Shown here piece after piece: positions 12,301-20,245 of a stretch of DNA of 25,592 nucleotides. The stretch is from Apostichopus parvimensis (taxonomy: Eukaryota; Echinodermata; Holothuroidea; Aspidochirotida; Stichopodidae), in the NCBI GenBank assembly GCA_000934455.1, contig KN891897.1, positions 4,277 to 29,868 on the forward strand, written 5' to 3'. Position 1 is the first letter of the stretch. Each line of letters starts with the position of its first letter. A program made the translations under genes and the position numbers. Under the pieces are notes generated by a model. That model saw only the letters and a list, made by a program, of their open reading frames with translations, was not told the DNA's origin and ran no database searches.

Positions 12301-15300
12301 AAATGTTAGAAATATGAAGCTTACTAGCGCTGAGTTGCATTATGTTATAATCAAACTGAATTAAAAAAATTACTAGAAAAAGAACAATTGTGGCCATTGC
12401 TACGATATGAGACCAAAATGTGTTATCTTTAGTAGTGTCTGTTGCGATGGTGAGAATTTGTTTTCAGGAAAGCGTTACCAAAATAGTCGGAACGATGCGG
12501 TATCGACACCAAGATTCAATCCAGCTGTTTACAAACTACAAATGTTTTTAATACTAATTTATTTTGATAGGAATGTGTTTGTTATCAAGAATAGGTCTGC
12601 TCTTGGTTACGTTGTGTCAGGTTGGCGAGTCAAATTCAAAGGGGAACTTTTGTACATAACAGAGTTGCAGTTTGATCAGTTAAAATAAAGATAGTTTTGC
12701 TATTAGCACCTTCGATAGGATGTTTTAATAATGGTTCGTTAAGTCTATAACAGAGCTGGCGATGTCCCGGTAACCGATCTGAAAGAGTTGCATTCTCAAT
12801 TAAGGCAATGTTGACACCTTTCTGTTCTACTTGTCTTTCCAGAGGGAAGCAAACAAGAAGTTACCTCCGAGGTGACCGCAAAGAAGAGCAGCAAAAAGGG
12901 AAAATCCAAAGTGAAGAAAAAACTTAAGGAGGCACCAATGGTCGTGAAGGAAGAAGCTCCCCCTCCACCTATCCCAGCCTTGGAGGTGTTAGCTGTGGCC
13001 CCACCTCCCCCTCCAGAGCCAGACTCTGTCTCTAATCCTCCTCCTCCACCCCCACCCTCAGAACCTTACCCTCCTCCCCCTCCTCCAGACGAGCCTCCAC
13101 CACCAGGGACTGAGTTGGATATACCCCCTTTGCCACCCTCACCACCACCACCGCCTCCAGATGATGGCGACGTCCCACCCCCTCCGCCCCTATCTCCATC
13201 CCCTCCTCTGCCATCGTCGGAATCAGATCCTCATTTACCAGCCAGCCTAGCAGCGCCGCCTCCACCGCCTCCTCCAGCGCCCCCCGAAGACGAATTGGAG
13301 GAACCAGCTGCACCCCCTCCGGAACCAGAGAGCAATGTGGCTATCATAGGTAAACCACAGTTGATCTACGATCAAGCACAGGTGTCCTCCTTGCCTCAGT
13401 TGTATAGTGCCCAACCGACGTTTGACAACATCGATGGTGAACCAGTGGATGAGACGATAGCTTCCCCCGACAGCTCAGTAGAACCAAAGACATCCAAGAA
13501 AGGCAGCAAGTCCAAGAAACTTAGAAAAGCTAAGGTATGGATTAGATTCAGCCATTATATAGTAATAAAATCATATTTGCTTTTGATGTAATAAGTTTTG
13601 AGAAACAATTTTTAAATTCAAATATCATATGAAAGGAAGCCCAAAGCATCATCAATTAACTCATCTTTCCTTCTGAAATAATAATTAAGAGCATCTTGCT
13701 TCAAAGTGTCACTTGCAAGGAAGCCAAAAGTATTGGGCAATGTGTATCTGGGTGTTTACCATTTTATGCAATATTGAAATATTCATTATTTCTTCTCTGT
13801 TTTGGACAGAAGTACAGTCATCTTATTGAAGTATATATTAAATAGGGTGTTTTTCATATGTTGCTAGTTTTTTTTCCCCTACCATTTTTTAAACAACATT
13901 TTGCAAACAACATTTTTTCTTGTCTAACTCTCTTGATCTTAGGAGAAAAAACTTTTAGCCAAGAAGAAGATTCCTCACTCCCTAGTTGAGAAATGGAAAC
14001 AGATAAAACAGGAGCAAGCCAAGGAAGAGGAAGGGAGCTCATCCTCCGAGGAGGAAGACCACAAAGTAGTAAACCAGAAGAGAATAATGGAATGGAAGAA
14101 GGATCAAATTGAAAAGTACGTCAAGAAAGTTAAATCACCAGAGGTGTTCTTCGAGGCATAGGGTTTGGTTGGGGGGGGGGGGTTGGTACTGGGTGCCACT
14201 ATGACCAAGCCATGAGTGGGGAAATCCCACAATGTGACTAAAAGATCTCTATGGTTGGACCGAGTACTCTGTTACTAATAAGGTAGCCGTCAACAACTGT
14301 TCAATGCAGACAATGTTGTCATGCAAAATTTAATGTGAATCATATTTTCTTCTTCTTTTTTTGTTTTTCGTTCACAAACCTTTCGTATGCCCAATTTCCT
14401 AATTTCCTTATTTCCGGTACAATTTTAGTTGAGTGAAGTTAGAGATAATGTTTTTTTTTTTTTTTGTACCTATCCTGTCATTACTGGTGGAGGAGATTGA
14501 TTCCACCAATTTCAACACAAAATGCAATTTTAAGAAAGTATGTTCTCTCATTTTAATTCCCTGGTTATTCACCCGTTACAAGTAAGGGTCGTTTTAAATA
14601 GTGGCTTGTTCATGTGAAGGATGGGGCAATGAAGGGGGATGCTATCTAGTTGTACAATCAGCTTGTTCTAAGCTTAGACACATGAAGACCGTAACACCGT
14701 CCACCCTCAATTATTGTATGCATATCAGTCTAACCCAACTCAATCTGCATATCAGTCTAACCCCAACTCAATCTGCATATCAGTCTAACCCCACCTAAAT
14801 CTGCATATCAGTCTAACCCCAACTAAATCTGCATATCAGGCTAACCCCAACTAAATCTGCAAATCAGTCTAACCCCAACTAAATCTGAATATCAGGCTAA
14901 CCCCAACTAAACCTACCACAATCGTTTACGTATGAGTAACCTTTGACCGTACTGATGTCACTAAAACACTGATGTCACTAAAACAATGTGAGTATGGCAT
15001 TTAGAGTGCGGAGTAATCTTTGTCACTGCCCTGTGCCATGTTGGAATGTACAGTAGGTCCCTTGCCATAGCCTTCATTCGTACACATTCTAACCAGCATT
15101 CCTTGTCTTACAAACAATTAATATAGCTAAAGCGACGTGTCCAGGGGTTGTGTCAAAAAAAAAGCCCAGCTGGGGCACCAATCGGTTCAGTTGTTGCCAT
15201 TGGTTGATGGTTATATTTCAAATAAGTATATATATTTGACTTTTTGCAGGGGTAAGGCCCAGTACAATGCCAACTTTGAGACAATCAGAGGTGACTGGAG

Positions 15301-15361
15301 AGAGAGGTTGCAGAAAAAGAAGAAGAAGAAGAAGGGAGGAGTAGGAGGAGGAACAAGCTAA
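287..15361 (+). CDS. FNBP4: FNBP4 (formin-binding protein 4) orthologue, complete, 12 coding exons
   Basis: Exons: 287-359, 1048-1152, 1898-1953, 3071-3979, 4952-5231, 5987-6144, 7137-7241, 9135-9268, 11859-12058, 12843-13534, 13943-14115, 15250-15361. All introns are GT-AG and every junction phase agrees, giving about 998 residues, close to the vertebrate protein's length. Visible order: basic start MGRKRLQENASRRRK; conserved DTKLADFLA-EIDALD; WW domain 1 (about residues 128-154); acidic Glu/Asp region to about 475; conserved helix with LTSKLQFLGI and TRIQDWRDG; WW domain 2 with GWSCHWDR and GESQWEYP (about 601-627); polyproline tract (about 705-830); C-terminal SLVEKWKQI, SSSSEEED, QKRIMEWK and ANFETIRGDWRERL. 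In the known family the WW domains bind proline-rich FH1 regions of formins, and the protein is mainly nuclear. The ATG at 287 has A at -3 and G at +4. The identification is very secure; exact exon ends are inferred without transcripts. Confidence 0.94.
360..1047 (+). other. FNBP4 intron 1
   Basis: GTGAGT donor and a weak TTTGAAG acceptor. The 688-base interior is plain AT-rich sequence with no gene, repeat array or RNA that I can see. Confidence 0.75.
1048..1152 (+). CDS. FNBP4: FNBP4 exon 2
   Basis: It codes for PSNKQNALSGLVGQYEGS followed by an acidic DDEDD run and ends at ILPPG. The leucine-glycine-tyrosine segment followed by acidic residues is typical of the N-terminal FNBP4 region. 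It enters and leaves in phase 1, which fits exons 1 and 3. The acceptor is weak in pyrimidines; the donor is GTCAGT. Confidence 0.83.
1153..1897 (+). other. FNBP4 intron 2
   Basis: GTCAGT donor and TTTCCTTTGCAG acceptor. Apart from a weak double occurrence of GCTACCGTC near 1428 and 1471, I see nothing in it. Confidence 0.75.
1898..1953 (+). CDS. FNBP4: FNBP4 exon 3
   Basis: It codes for NGNKPPDVMDTKLADFLA. The KLADFLA end joins the next exon's EIDALD, which is the conserved motif just before the first WW domain in FNBP4. It enters in phase 1 and leaves in phase 0 at GTAAGA. Confidence 0.88.
1954..3070 (+). other. FNBP4 intron 3
   Basis: GTAAGA donor and TTGGGCAG acceptor. It holds a guanine-run cluster at about 2049-2070 and C-rich runs near 2209-2235 and 2655-2666. 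Small ORFs here show no coding character. Confidence 0.75.
3071..3979 (+). CDS. FNBP4: FNBP4 exon 4: WW domain 1 and acidic region
   Basis: This 303-codon exon starts at EIDALDSES. The first WW domain is plain: Trp in QEWQEILDP, the aromatic YYYW strand, and Trp-Glu-Ala-Pro about 23 residues after the first Trp. The rest is a highly charged, low-complexity Glu/Asp/Lys region with a GGIVGYDSPEED motif, ending EELEQKK. It leaves in phase 0 at a GTATGA donor. Read-through would stop at once (Val, then TGA). Reverse-strand ORFs here are shadows of the purine-rich coding strand. Confidence 0.93.
3980..4566. repeat. 33-bp minisatellite starting at the intron 4 splice donor
   Basis: About 17-18 diverged copies of a unit near 33 bp, recognisable by GTGTAAGACAT followed by GTTGAA and GGGACAGTTACTG. 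The first unit begins at the exon 4 donor (GTATGAGACATG), so the array appears to have grown from the splice-site sequence. Copies are cleaner near the exon and decay with distance. Being a multiple of three, the unit leaves open frames on both strands, which explains the repetitive ORFs here; these are not genes. Confidence 0.9.
3980..4951 (+). other. FNBP4 intron 4
   Basis: GTATGA donor, CTGTCTTTCAG acceptor. The first 580 bases are a 33-bp tandem array (separate entry). The remainder is ordinary AT-rich intron. Confidence 0.85.
4952..5231 (+). CDS. FNBP4: FNBP4 exon 5: acidic coiled-coil segment
   Basis: It starts AELRKLELLDTVETEMEE and continues with Glu/Lys-rich heptad-like sequence, including a run of ten glutamates around 5080-5110, then KLESDLKRKLEELGGIDELE. 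It is probably helical or coiled coil. Phase 0 entry, phase 1 exit at GTGAGA. The composition matches the acidic central region of the family. Confidence 0.9.
5260..5343. repeat. 42-bp tandem duplication near the intron 5 donor
   Basis: Two copies share ATCTATCCAGTA followed by a CGCAT core, spaced 42 bases apart (5266 and 5308). The array begins about 30 bases after the splice donor. Confidence 0.75.
5366..5586. repeat. Tandem duplication of about 110 bp in intron 5
   Basis: Two nearly identical head-to-tail copies (about 5366-5472 and 5473-5586). Each starts with a T-run plus TATAATACAGGAACTATA and ends GTGGTGGTTGTCCCTTGTGAT. Copy 2 has small insertions. The high identity suggests a recent duplication. 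Confidence 0.9.
5987..6144 (+). CDS. FNBP4: FNBP4 exon 6
   Basis: It codes for AMDEEDKVEMIPPKKMR, then VEVGVQCDLETPEE and a basic/acidic tail ending EEEQMK. PPKKMR is a short basic motif that could act in nuclear targeting, which is an inference. Enters in phase 1 after exon 5 and leaves in phase 0 at GTATGG. Confidence 0.87.
6145..6241. repeat. 25-bp minisatellite starting at the intron 6 donor
   Basis: Four near-identical copies of ATGGACCTGTTATACTATAC plus CTTGTT, starting at 6147, 6172, 6197 and 6222. The first copy begins inside the splice donor GTATGG, as in intron 4. Confidence 0.92.
6415..6833. repeat. 107-bp tandem repeat, about 4 copies
   Basis: The marker GAGGTACAGTAAAAG recurs at 6421, 6528, 6635 and (as GAGATACAG) 6742, an exact 107-base period. 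Copies are almost identical, so the array is young or kept uniform. The unit is not a multiple of three and shows no coding content. Confidence 0.95.
7137..7241 (+). CDS. FNBP4: FNBP4 exon 7: conserved helical segment
   Basis: Thirty-five residues, TKIVDLASTLTSKLQFLGI followed by SKKGLTKFQLLLISTE. This is among the best conserved FNBP4 stretches (family pattern: Leu-Ala, Leu-Thr-x-Lys-Leu, Phe-Leu-Gly-Ile). It is phase 0 at both ends with a GTAAGT donor, and continues directly into exon 8. Confidence 0.93.
7242..9134 (+). other. FNBP4 intron 7
   Basis: GTAAGT donor, CTTATCTTCAG acceptor. It carries a 462-bp transposon-like insertion (separate entry), a short near-duplication of TTTTGGGTACAGCTAC around 8319-8367, and a full palindromic TGACGTCA at 8922-8929. 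Otherwise I see nothing. Confidence 0.8.
7389..7850. mobile_element. 462-bp non-autonomous DNA transposon (MITE), hAT-like ends
   Basis: Left end CAGGGATGTGTCC (7389-7401) and right end GGGCACATCCCTG (7838-7850) are inverted repeats with one mismatch in 13. The element is flanked by CTAATT on both sides (7383-7388 and 7851-7856), a likely target-site duplication. CAGGG ends are common in hAT elements, whose duplications are usually 8 bp; here only 6 bp match. Next to the left end, CCGCCCAGCACT occurs three times (7415, 7435, 7466), and GCTGGGCGG/CCGCCCAGC forms an inverted pair at 7404-7423. No transposase is visible. Confidence 0.8.
9135..9268 (+). CDS. FNBP4: FNBP4 exon 8: helix and first half of WW domain 2
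   Basis: It codes for TRIQDWRDGLLESKHLIRKL, then WELERYES and PRGWSCHWD, with the arginine codon split (phase 2). The TRIxDWR and GWSCHWDR motifs are diagnostic for FNBP4. The donor is GTACGG. Confidence 0.94.
9269..11858 (+). other. FNBP4 intron 8 (longest intron)
   Basis: GTACGG donor, CCCTGACAG acceptor. It contains a cytosine run at 9583-9602, C-rich patches near 10055-10070, a T-run near 10508, a strong hairpin at 11299-11356 (separate entry) and TCA/TCT-rich microsatellite-like sequence at 11748-11780. A 109-codon reverse-strand ORF at 9719-10048 has no recognisable domain. Confidence 0.8.
11299..11356. repeat. Long hairpin with hammerhead-like loop sequence
   Basis: Arms TAAAAGTT plus AGGGCCTGAT pair with ATCAGGCCCT plus AACTTTTA, about 18 base pairs with a small internal mismatch. 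The 16-17-nt loop reads CCCACTAGGACCGAAAC. CTGAT before and GAAAC after a CC/GG stem resemble a decayed hammerhead ribozyme core of the kind found in Penelope-like retroelements, but the essential GA after CTGAT is missing. Confidence 0.6.
11859..12058 (+). CDS. FNBP4: FNBP4 exon 9: second half of WW domain 2
   Basis: It completes the WW domain: NHKQYFYMKQSTGESQWEYP, with the second Trp 23 residues after the first. It is followed by a helical EAMKLEQEK stretch and a Ser/Ala-rich linker ending LLNMISST. Phase 2 in, phase 1 out at GTAAGC. The reading frame stays open upstream to 11734, but no acceptor there fits the phase of exon 8, so the start at 11859 is preferred. Confidence 0.93.
12059..12842 (+). 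other. FNBP4 intron 9
   Basis: GTAAGC donor, TTGTCTTTCCAG acceptor. A 93-codon open frame at 12407-12688 shows no family resemblance or splice support and is taken as chance. Nothing else seen. Confidence 0.75.
12843..13534 (+). CDS. FNBP4: FNBP4 exon 10: polyproline region
   Basis: A basic Ser/Lys start (KKSSKKGKSKVKKKLK) leads into long proline runs broken by acidic residues (PPPPPPPSEPYPP type), then a short ordered-looking stretch with GKPQLIYDQAQ and LPQLYSAQPTFD, and a basic KKGSKSKKLRKAK end. Phase 1 in, phase 0 out at GTATGG. Known FNBP4 proteins have the same proline-rich C-terminal half. The runs could bind SH3, WW or profilin domains, which is an inference. Confidence 0.92.
13535..13942 (+). 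other. FNBP4 intron 10
   Basis: GTATGG donor, CTTGATCTTAG acceptor. A loose repeat of AGGAAGCCCAAAG occurs near 13634 and 13717. Nothing else seen. Confidence 0.75.
13943..14115 (+). CDS. FNBP4: FNBP4 exon 11: conserved C-terminal motif
   Basis: It codes for KKIPHSLVEKWKQIKQEQ, then EEEGSSSSEEED and QKRIMEWKKDQIEK. SLVxKW, the Ser/Glu cluster and QKRIxEWK are signature features of the FNBP4 C-terminus. Phase 0 in, phase 2 out at GTACGT. If the donor is not used, translation runs 15 more codons to a TAG at 14159-14161. Confidence 0.92.
14116..15249 (+). other. FNBP4 intron 11
   Basis: GTACGT donor, GACTTTTTGCAG acceptor. It holds a guanine run at 14171-14182, a 28-bp minisatellite (separate entry) and a 17-bp direct repeat of ACTGATGTCACTAAAAC around 14950-14985. 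Confidence 0.82.
14720..14914. repeat. 28-bp minisatellite, 7 copies
   Basis: Seven head-to-tail copies of GCATATCAGTCTAACC followed by CCAACTAAATCT; the first copy is one base short. Differences are single bases (CAG/CAGG, AACTC/AACTA). Confidence 0.95.
15250..15361 (+). CDS. FNBP4: FNBP4 exon 12 (stop codon)
   Basis: It codes for GKAQYNANFETIRGDWRERL, the conserved FNBP4 end (family pattern ANFE..xxDWRxRL), then a seven-lysine run from an AAG microsatellite, GGVGGGTS and TAA. Phase 2 entry matches exon 11. Confidence 0.93.
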
Positions 15362-15544
15362 GCATCTTCCAGGAAAATTAAATAACCAACCATGGAATTA
15401 AACAAAACTGTGATAAAACAGCTCTGGAATTTGTATCGGACTAAAGTATGGAACTAGCAAAACGTTTTTTTCATTCCTGCCCGATTTTGTTTTTGCTTTC
15501 TCGTTTGATCTCATTCCCGAAGCTGTCCCCGGTCACGTTAATAT

Positions 15545-15603
15545 GTTAGTCTTACGTACAAATGTTATTCATCAGTTAGTCTTACATACAACATTCTTGA
15601 TCA
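15545..15603. repeat. 30-bp direct duplication in the 3' UTR
   Basis: Copies at 15545-15574 and 15575-15603 share GTTAGTCTTAC, TACAA and TTGATCA/TTCATCA blocks. Confidence 0.7.
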
Positions 15604-16084
15604 GTTCATTTTAAAGGTAGTGAGTATTGTTTAGCAAATGTGCTAGAGACTCGAACAAATGGAAAGAATTCCTGAATCATCAAAGAGCTGATTTACTGCC
15701 AGGCGTCTCAATGACATTTTACTTCTCTGTGCTGTTTGCCTAAATCTTAAATGTCAGACTAGGATTTGGATATTATAACATCTCGGAATTTAAAGTCAAC
15801 TTTTAACAGAAAAGTTGTAAGCACACCATAGTGTTCAATGTTCAATACTGATTTCTTTTTTAAAATATTAATGTGTGAAGGTGATTGGCAAAGCACTTTT
15901 GATTGAATTGTTATATATGACAATGATATTTGAATTTTTAATATTGATCATGATCAGTAAGATGAAAAAGAGAGTGTCTATGTCTGTGCCACCAAATTGT
16001 AGGGTCAAATTGATATAATTTAACATTTTGTTAGTCATATTTATGTCCACTTTCAAAGAGAATGCGTCTCTCTCTCTCTTTGTA

Positions 16085-16090
16085 AATAAA
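16085..16090 (+). terminator. Candidate poly(A) signal of FNBP4
   Basis: AATAAA, the first clear canonical signal after the stop codon on this strand. A second AATAAA lies at about 16753 and could be a distal alternative. Confidence 0.55.
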
Positions 16091-16096
16091 ACTATA

Positions 16097-16345
16097 AAGA
16101 TGAACAGACCAAGAGTTGCCTTTTTCATGCGATGTGATTATCCGAAGTTGGAAGTTAATATATATGCTTATCATCGATTCTTGAATATTACATTGCATCG
16201 CACAGGTGATTTGCATTGTCTTGGTAGGTAATGAGGGAATATTCAATCTTGGATCATTATCATAGCTCTCCCCAAAACTGTATTAGATAAAGAGACCAAG
16301 AGCTGCCTTTTGATGCAAAGTGGTTATCTGATGTCAAACTTAGAT
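16097..16345. repeat. Diverged direct duplication downstream of FNBP4
   Basis: About 60 bases around AGACCAAGAGTTGCCTTTT (near 16107) recur as AGACCAAGAGCTGCCTTTT (near 16291), with similar sequence continuing through TGTGATTATC/AGTGGTTATC. Estimated identity is near 75 percent by eye. Confidence 0.6.
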
Positions 16346-16515
16346 CATAGCAGGCCTCTGTACCGGTTAAGTTTCAGTATAACACGTATTAACACGTATT
16401 AACACTGTCATTAATTATCCTTTGGTGGCTATTGAAGTGCTATTTAAATCTTGAATAATTACAGTCACAGAACATTTACAATCATTGTGTGGAAATGCTG
16501 TAATCTTTACCACAG

Positions 16516-16635
16516 TGGCATTTGGCAGACCACAAAGGCTCACCAAATTTGCATTGGAAGTCCCCCAGAACTTACCGCGATTGGAACAAGTCCTCAATGG
16601 TTTCAAGGAAGTCTTTCAAAAGCCAGCAACAATTT
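16516..16635 (+). other. Exon-like fragment of unknown origin
   Basis: This 120-base stretch is bounded by an acceptor-like TTTACCACAG and a donor-like GTAAAG. It reads GRPQRLTKFALEVPQNLP and then RLEQVLNGFKEVFQKP without a stop, phase 1 at both ends. The sequence looks protein-like (amphipathic, mixed charge) but I recognise no family. It may be a retroelement fragment or chance. Confidence 0.2.
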
Positions 16636-17139
16636 GTAAAGAAGTCCTTTATAGTTGCTATTGTAGTCTTAAACTTGTCCTGTTTTCATTTTGATTAGAA
16701 ACATTTTGCTCCTATTCTGTGAGTTAACTTTACTAAATATAACTCATAGGTAATAAACAAAGACTCTGTCCTAGTTTTGTATGGATAACATAAAGTTCAA
16801 CTAACAAACCTTCCATCCGTAATATTTGATTTGGGACATGTAAAGGAAGAGGGCAATAATGTCATTTTCTTTGGTTGGAAGACCAAGTTATAGAATTCCC
16901 AGCTGGCTAGTGGTTTGCTGGATGTCGTGTCAATACTGCTAAGCAAGTTGAATATTTGAGAAATACGTTCACAGACACACCTGTACACAACACACAAACA
17001 CTCTTAATTATGCTCTTATTATGGTTGTCAAACTTTCTTCGAGTTTGAACTCTTAATTCCTTTGTCTTTGTCATATGTTTGCACATTTCGTTCAATGATG
17101 TAAAGAAGTTTCCTCACAGCTTTATTTCAGTCATGAGCT

Positions 17140-17161
17140 TATTCCGCGAATTCGCGGAATA
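17140..17161. repeat. 22-bp perfect palindrome
   Basis: The half-site TATTCCGCGAA is followed directly by its reverse complement with no spacer. It has four CpGs in an otherwise AT-rich region, and the symmetry does not extend into the flanks. Confidence 0.85.
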
Positions 17162-19397
17162 TCAGTGATTTATTTTCTACCTAGGGGACAAAAACTATTA
17201 TCCTAACACACTGTAGCATACGCAAACTGGAGCCTATACCGCAATTTTTGCAAAGTTCCGTGAGTTTTTTGTTACCCCAGGCTCACCCCTGTTATTTACA
17301 ATTTGTATACTTATATTGTCATGACAAAGTATCACATTTTGTCACTTTCAGCGTTTGAAGTTCAATTGGTCCCTCAAAGGAACATGTTTTGCAAAGGTTT
17401 GTTATCCTACTTTTGTGATCTAGGAGGGTATTATTACCGTGTGGGAAGATCATGGTACTGTATGGTTGTAGTAGTGTTGTATATCACCGTATCTGATCAG
17501 TGCCATGATTAAGTTAATGCGTTCATTGGATGGCAACTTGAAGCGAGTCCACATTGAACGAAAAGGTCATGTTAATGCTACAGTACGGTATCCATTTCCT
17601 AAGTGTCATTTAATCACAACAAGGTTTCCATACCAAACAGTTTTGCTCATCGTGTGTTGTTCTTACATGACATTTGCAACTAGTGTAGTGTAGATATATG
17701 AAATATATTATCTATGCCAAGGTCTGTTTTGATGCATTCAGGCATTGACCCAGGAGAGGTGGATGGAGATAAACCTCCCCTGCCCCTCTTTTAACTCTAC
17801 ACAAAAATGGTAAAGTAGTGATGAGCACAACTGGGCATGTATACCTAATTTATAGCCTTAATATGTCTCACACGATTTTTTTTCCTGGGGGAAAACCCCT
17901 ACACAGGAGTAGGCTTCAATATATATCCTCAGCACCGCCACCTTTTTATAATACTGGATCCGCCTTGCATACGTAAATATGCCATCAATATAAAATCAAT
18001 TGAAATATAAAGAAATCATGGAATTTGCCGAAAGAATGGTTGAATATAGTATATCATCTTTGTGTCATATTTATTATGCACATTATTTAGTATGATATAT
18101 GACTGGATTGTGAAGAGTCATTTGAAGTGAAATCATTATTTATTTATTTTTGTCTTTCCTTTTGTTAGTGTTCAGGATCATAGTAACATGGCTAAGATGT
18201 GCTTTGTTTACATAATCCTATAGAGGGAGTTATTGTAAAATATACATGACACGTAAATAGTAAGAAGGTATAAAGGTGATCCTTGAGTACAAAGTTGTCA
18301 TTCACGATGGTACTTAGCAGTAACGTATAAGGATGTGAGTGACCAATATTACAGGTGGACCATTTGTGGCCAACTGTTAGTGGAACTGATTCCATCATAG
18401 GATGGGTTTATAATGTAAATATGTTGATGTATTCTGAATACACACGAAACGAAAACATCGCTATAATCGTTTTATGAACTTGTCATTTTTAGATGCCGAC
18501 ACAATTTATCCTAGAGAAGTGTATCCAAATATATAAAGCGGCCGTATTCACTGGTCATATTATAGGAACTTGGCATTTTACCTATAGATGAACGAAAAAT
18601 GTCATTATTACGTCACCTTGGCAGAAGAAAAACTTGTTGTAGCTCACTCCCAAACTGCCTGAATAAGTGGCATAGCTAGACACCCTCACACCGATATTTG
18701 TCAGCCCCAGCCCAAAAAGGATTGTCAGAACTTTTTTTACAGAAACAGTTTCTGTCTGCTCCCTAGAACTCCACCCCTCCCCCCCGGCCATGGCATGTTT
18801 GTAAATGATCCGGCGAAAGGGTTGTATGGATGGACGGGTAGCCCGAGATAGTTGCGATCTGTATTTGTTGTAGCAATAGATCGAGGGTTCCAGAGCTGTG
18901 TCGTTGGTTGGCAGCTGCTACAATCGATGTAGGACAACAACGATGTAGGGAATGGAAATAAGTTACTAAATTCAATTGAAACCTGATGGAAGTCAAATTG
19001 TTTGGAACAAATAGGCCTATGCGTTTACCTCTGAATAGTTGTGAAAATGGAATGGAGTTCTTGTTTTTTAGGAGGGTGTGATAGCAACCACAGTGTTTTT
19101 TCAGCCGAGCGTTTTAATTTTTTTTTTTTAAATTATTTTTTTTTTAAACATTTGTAACACACCGTGTTACATTTTGAACCATCAGTGGGGTGTGACATTG
19201 AAATGATGTTATGTTTCCTGGGAAACTAACGCTTCCACGAGTACCTCGCTAAAAGTCTGGTTGTGGCAACGGAATAGTTTTAGGAAGGCCGTCCATCATG
19301 TCCTTTACAAATGTCCGTCGCTCGTAACATAAACTTGATTTGAGGTGGCATACTCTTATTAGAGTCTATATCAATCCGCTCGATTGTTCTCCTTCAG

Positions 19398-19458
19398 GAA
19401 AAGTGCCAAAAAGCAGCAGGAGAACATCTTTTTTGACCTGTTATCAATCATAATCTAG
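19398..19458 (+). other. Weak terminal-exon-like fragment
   Basis: After TTGTTCTCCTTCAG, the sequence reads KSAKKQQENIFFDLLSIII and stops at TAG (19456-19458). It would fit phase 2, the phase in which FNBP4 exon 11 ends, but lies 5 kb downstream of that exon. Probably chance or a gene relic. Confidence 0.15.
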
Positions 19459-19979
19459 TTTTTTGTGGCTTGCATGTTGAAGAACATGAATGGAAGTACA
19501 TGTGGTGAGAAAATTGGGTCAATTGAGGCAATTTTAGACCCCTTTAGGCCTCCCAGGAGCAGCGTAGAAAATTTGTTTACCACTGAGTGAAGAGGTTTGT
19601 TTACAAGTGACGAAAATTTCCGGCTCGGATAGCAAAAAATCTACATGGTCATGATACGGAAAATTGATGGTGCCATGAAAGGCCAACTTGTCAGCTATCC
19701 GGTGATGGGTAGCGTTTAGCTAGTGAAAACTTCTATCTAGACTTAGAGACCACATTACTTTTGTGATTTAGTGTGTAAGTCAATGGGGCTTTTAATGGGC
19801 GTATGCTACCTTGAGAGAACACTTTTGTATTGAGAAACATCGCCCTCTACTTAACATTTGTTCGTGAGGGTGACCTTAACATATTACATACGTAAAATAA
19901 TGTTGATTTAGGAGACACAAGATACGGGATTATTCATTCAATATTAAACAAAAGACAGGAAAAAGGAGACAGATAATTG

Positions 19980-20132
19980 ATTGCGTTTTAACTTTTTATT
20001 TGATATAATTTACCATATTTATGATTTATAATATTTCGCAGATCTAAGAATGAATTGAATTGTTGAATTTGTTATTGTTTGATTATTCTATGTAATATCA
20101 CAATGATTCATGTTTGTGCATGTGTTTGTTTC
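19980..20132 (-). other. 3' UTR of the F-BAR gene (inferred)
   Basis: Short AT-rich stretch between the TGA and the poly(A) signal; nothing else seen. Confidence 0.55.
19995..20000 (-). terminator. Candidate poly(A) signal of the F-BAR gene
   Basis: AATAAA on the - strand (TTTATT on the +), about 135 bases after the stop codon. Confidence 0.65.
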
Positions 20133-20245
20133 TCATTTCTTCACAAATTTCACATAACTCGCAGGGAAGAGTCCTTGTTTTGTTTTAGTTCTACCCATGG
20201 CCCAACCGTTATCAGAGTCTTGTCCTATCTGGATCAAATATTCAC
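20133..20245 (-). CDS. F-BAR gene last exon: second half of SH3 domain
   Basis: After TTTCTTTGTTATAG it reads GEYLIQIGQDSDNGWAMG, RTKTKQGLFPASYVKFVKK and TGA. Trp in NGWAMG (the second Trp of the usual pair is Ala) and GLFPASYV complete the SH3 ligand groove. The phase 1 entry joins exactly to the previous half to give LRTGEYL. Confidence 0.93.

Larger units (their letters stand above)
15362..16110 (+). other. FNBP4: FNBP4 3' UTR (inferred)
   Basis: AT-rich sequence between the stop codon and the first AATAAA. It contains an imperfect 30-bp direct duplication at 15545-15603 (GTTAGTCTTACGTACAA type). The length of about 740 bases is inferred from the signal position only. Confidence 0.5.
16111..19994. 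other. Intergenic region between convergent genes
   Basis: This stretch separates the 3' ends of FNBP4 and the F-BAR gene. It holds a 22-bp perfect palindrome (17140-17161), a C/G-rich possible transposon remnant near 17745-17960, A/T runs near 19118-19147 with a small GTAACAC/GTGTTAC hairpin, and two weak exon-like fragments listed separately. I see no convincing gene, tRNA or rRNA. Confidence 0.6.

Noticed and set aside
12407..12688. 93-codon ORF in FNBP4 intron 9
   Set aside because: No domain, starts and stops freely inside an intron and shows no coding composition.
17745..17960. C/G-rich patches with CCTGGGGGAAAACCCC as a transposon end
   Set aside because: No matching inverted end or target duplication could be found, so boundaries cannot be set.
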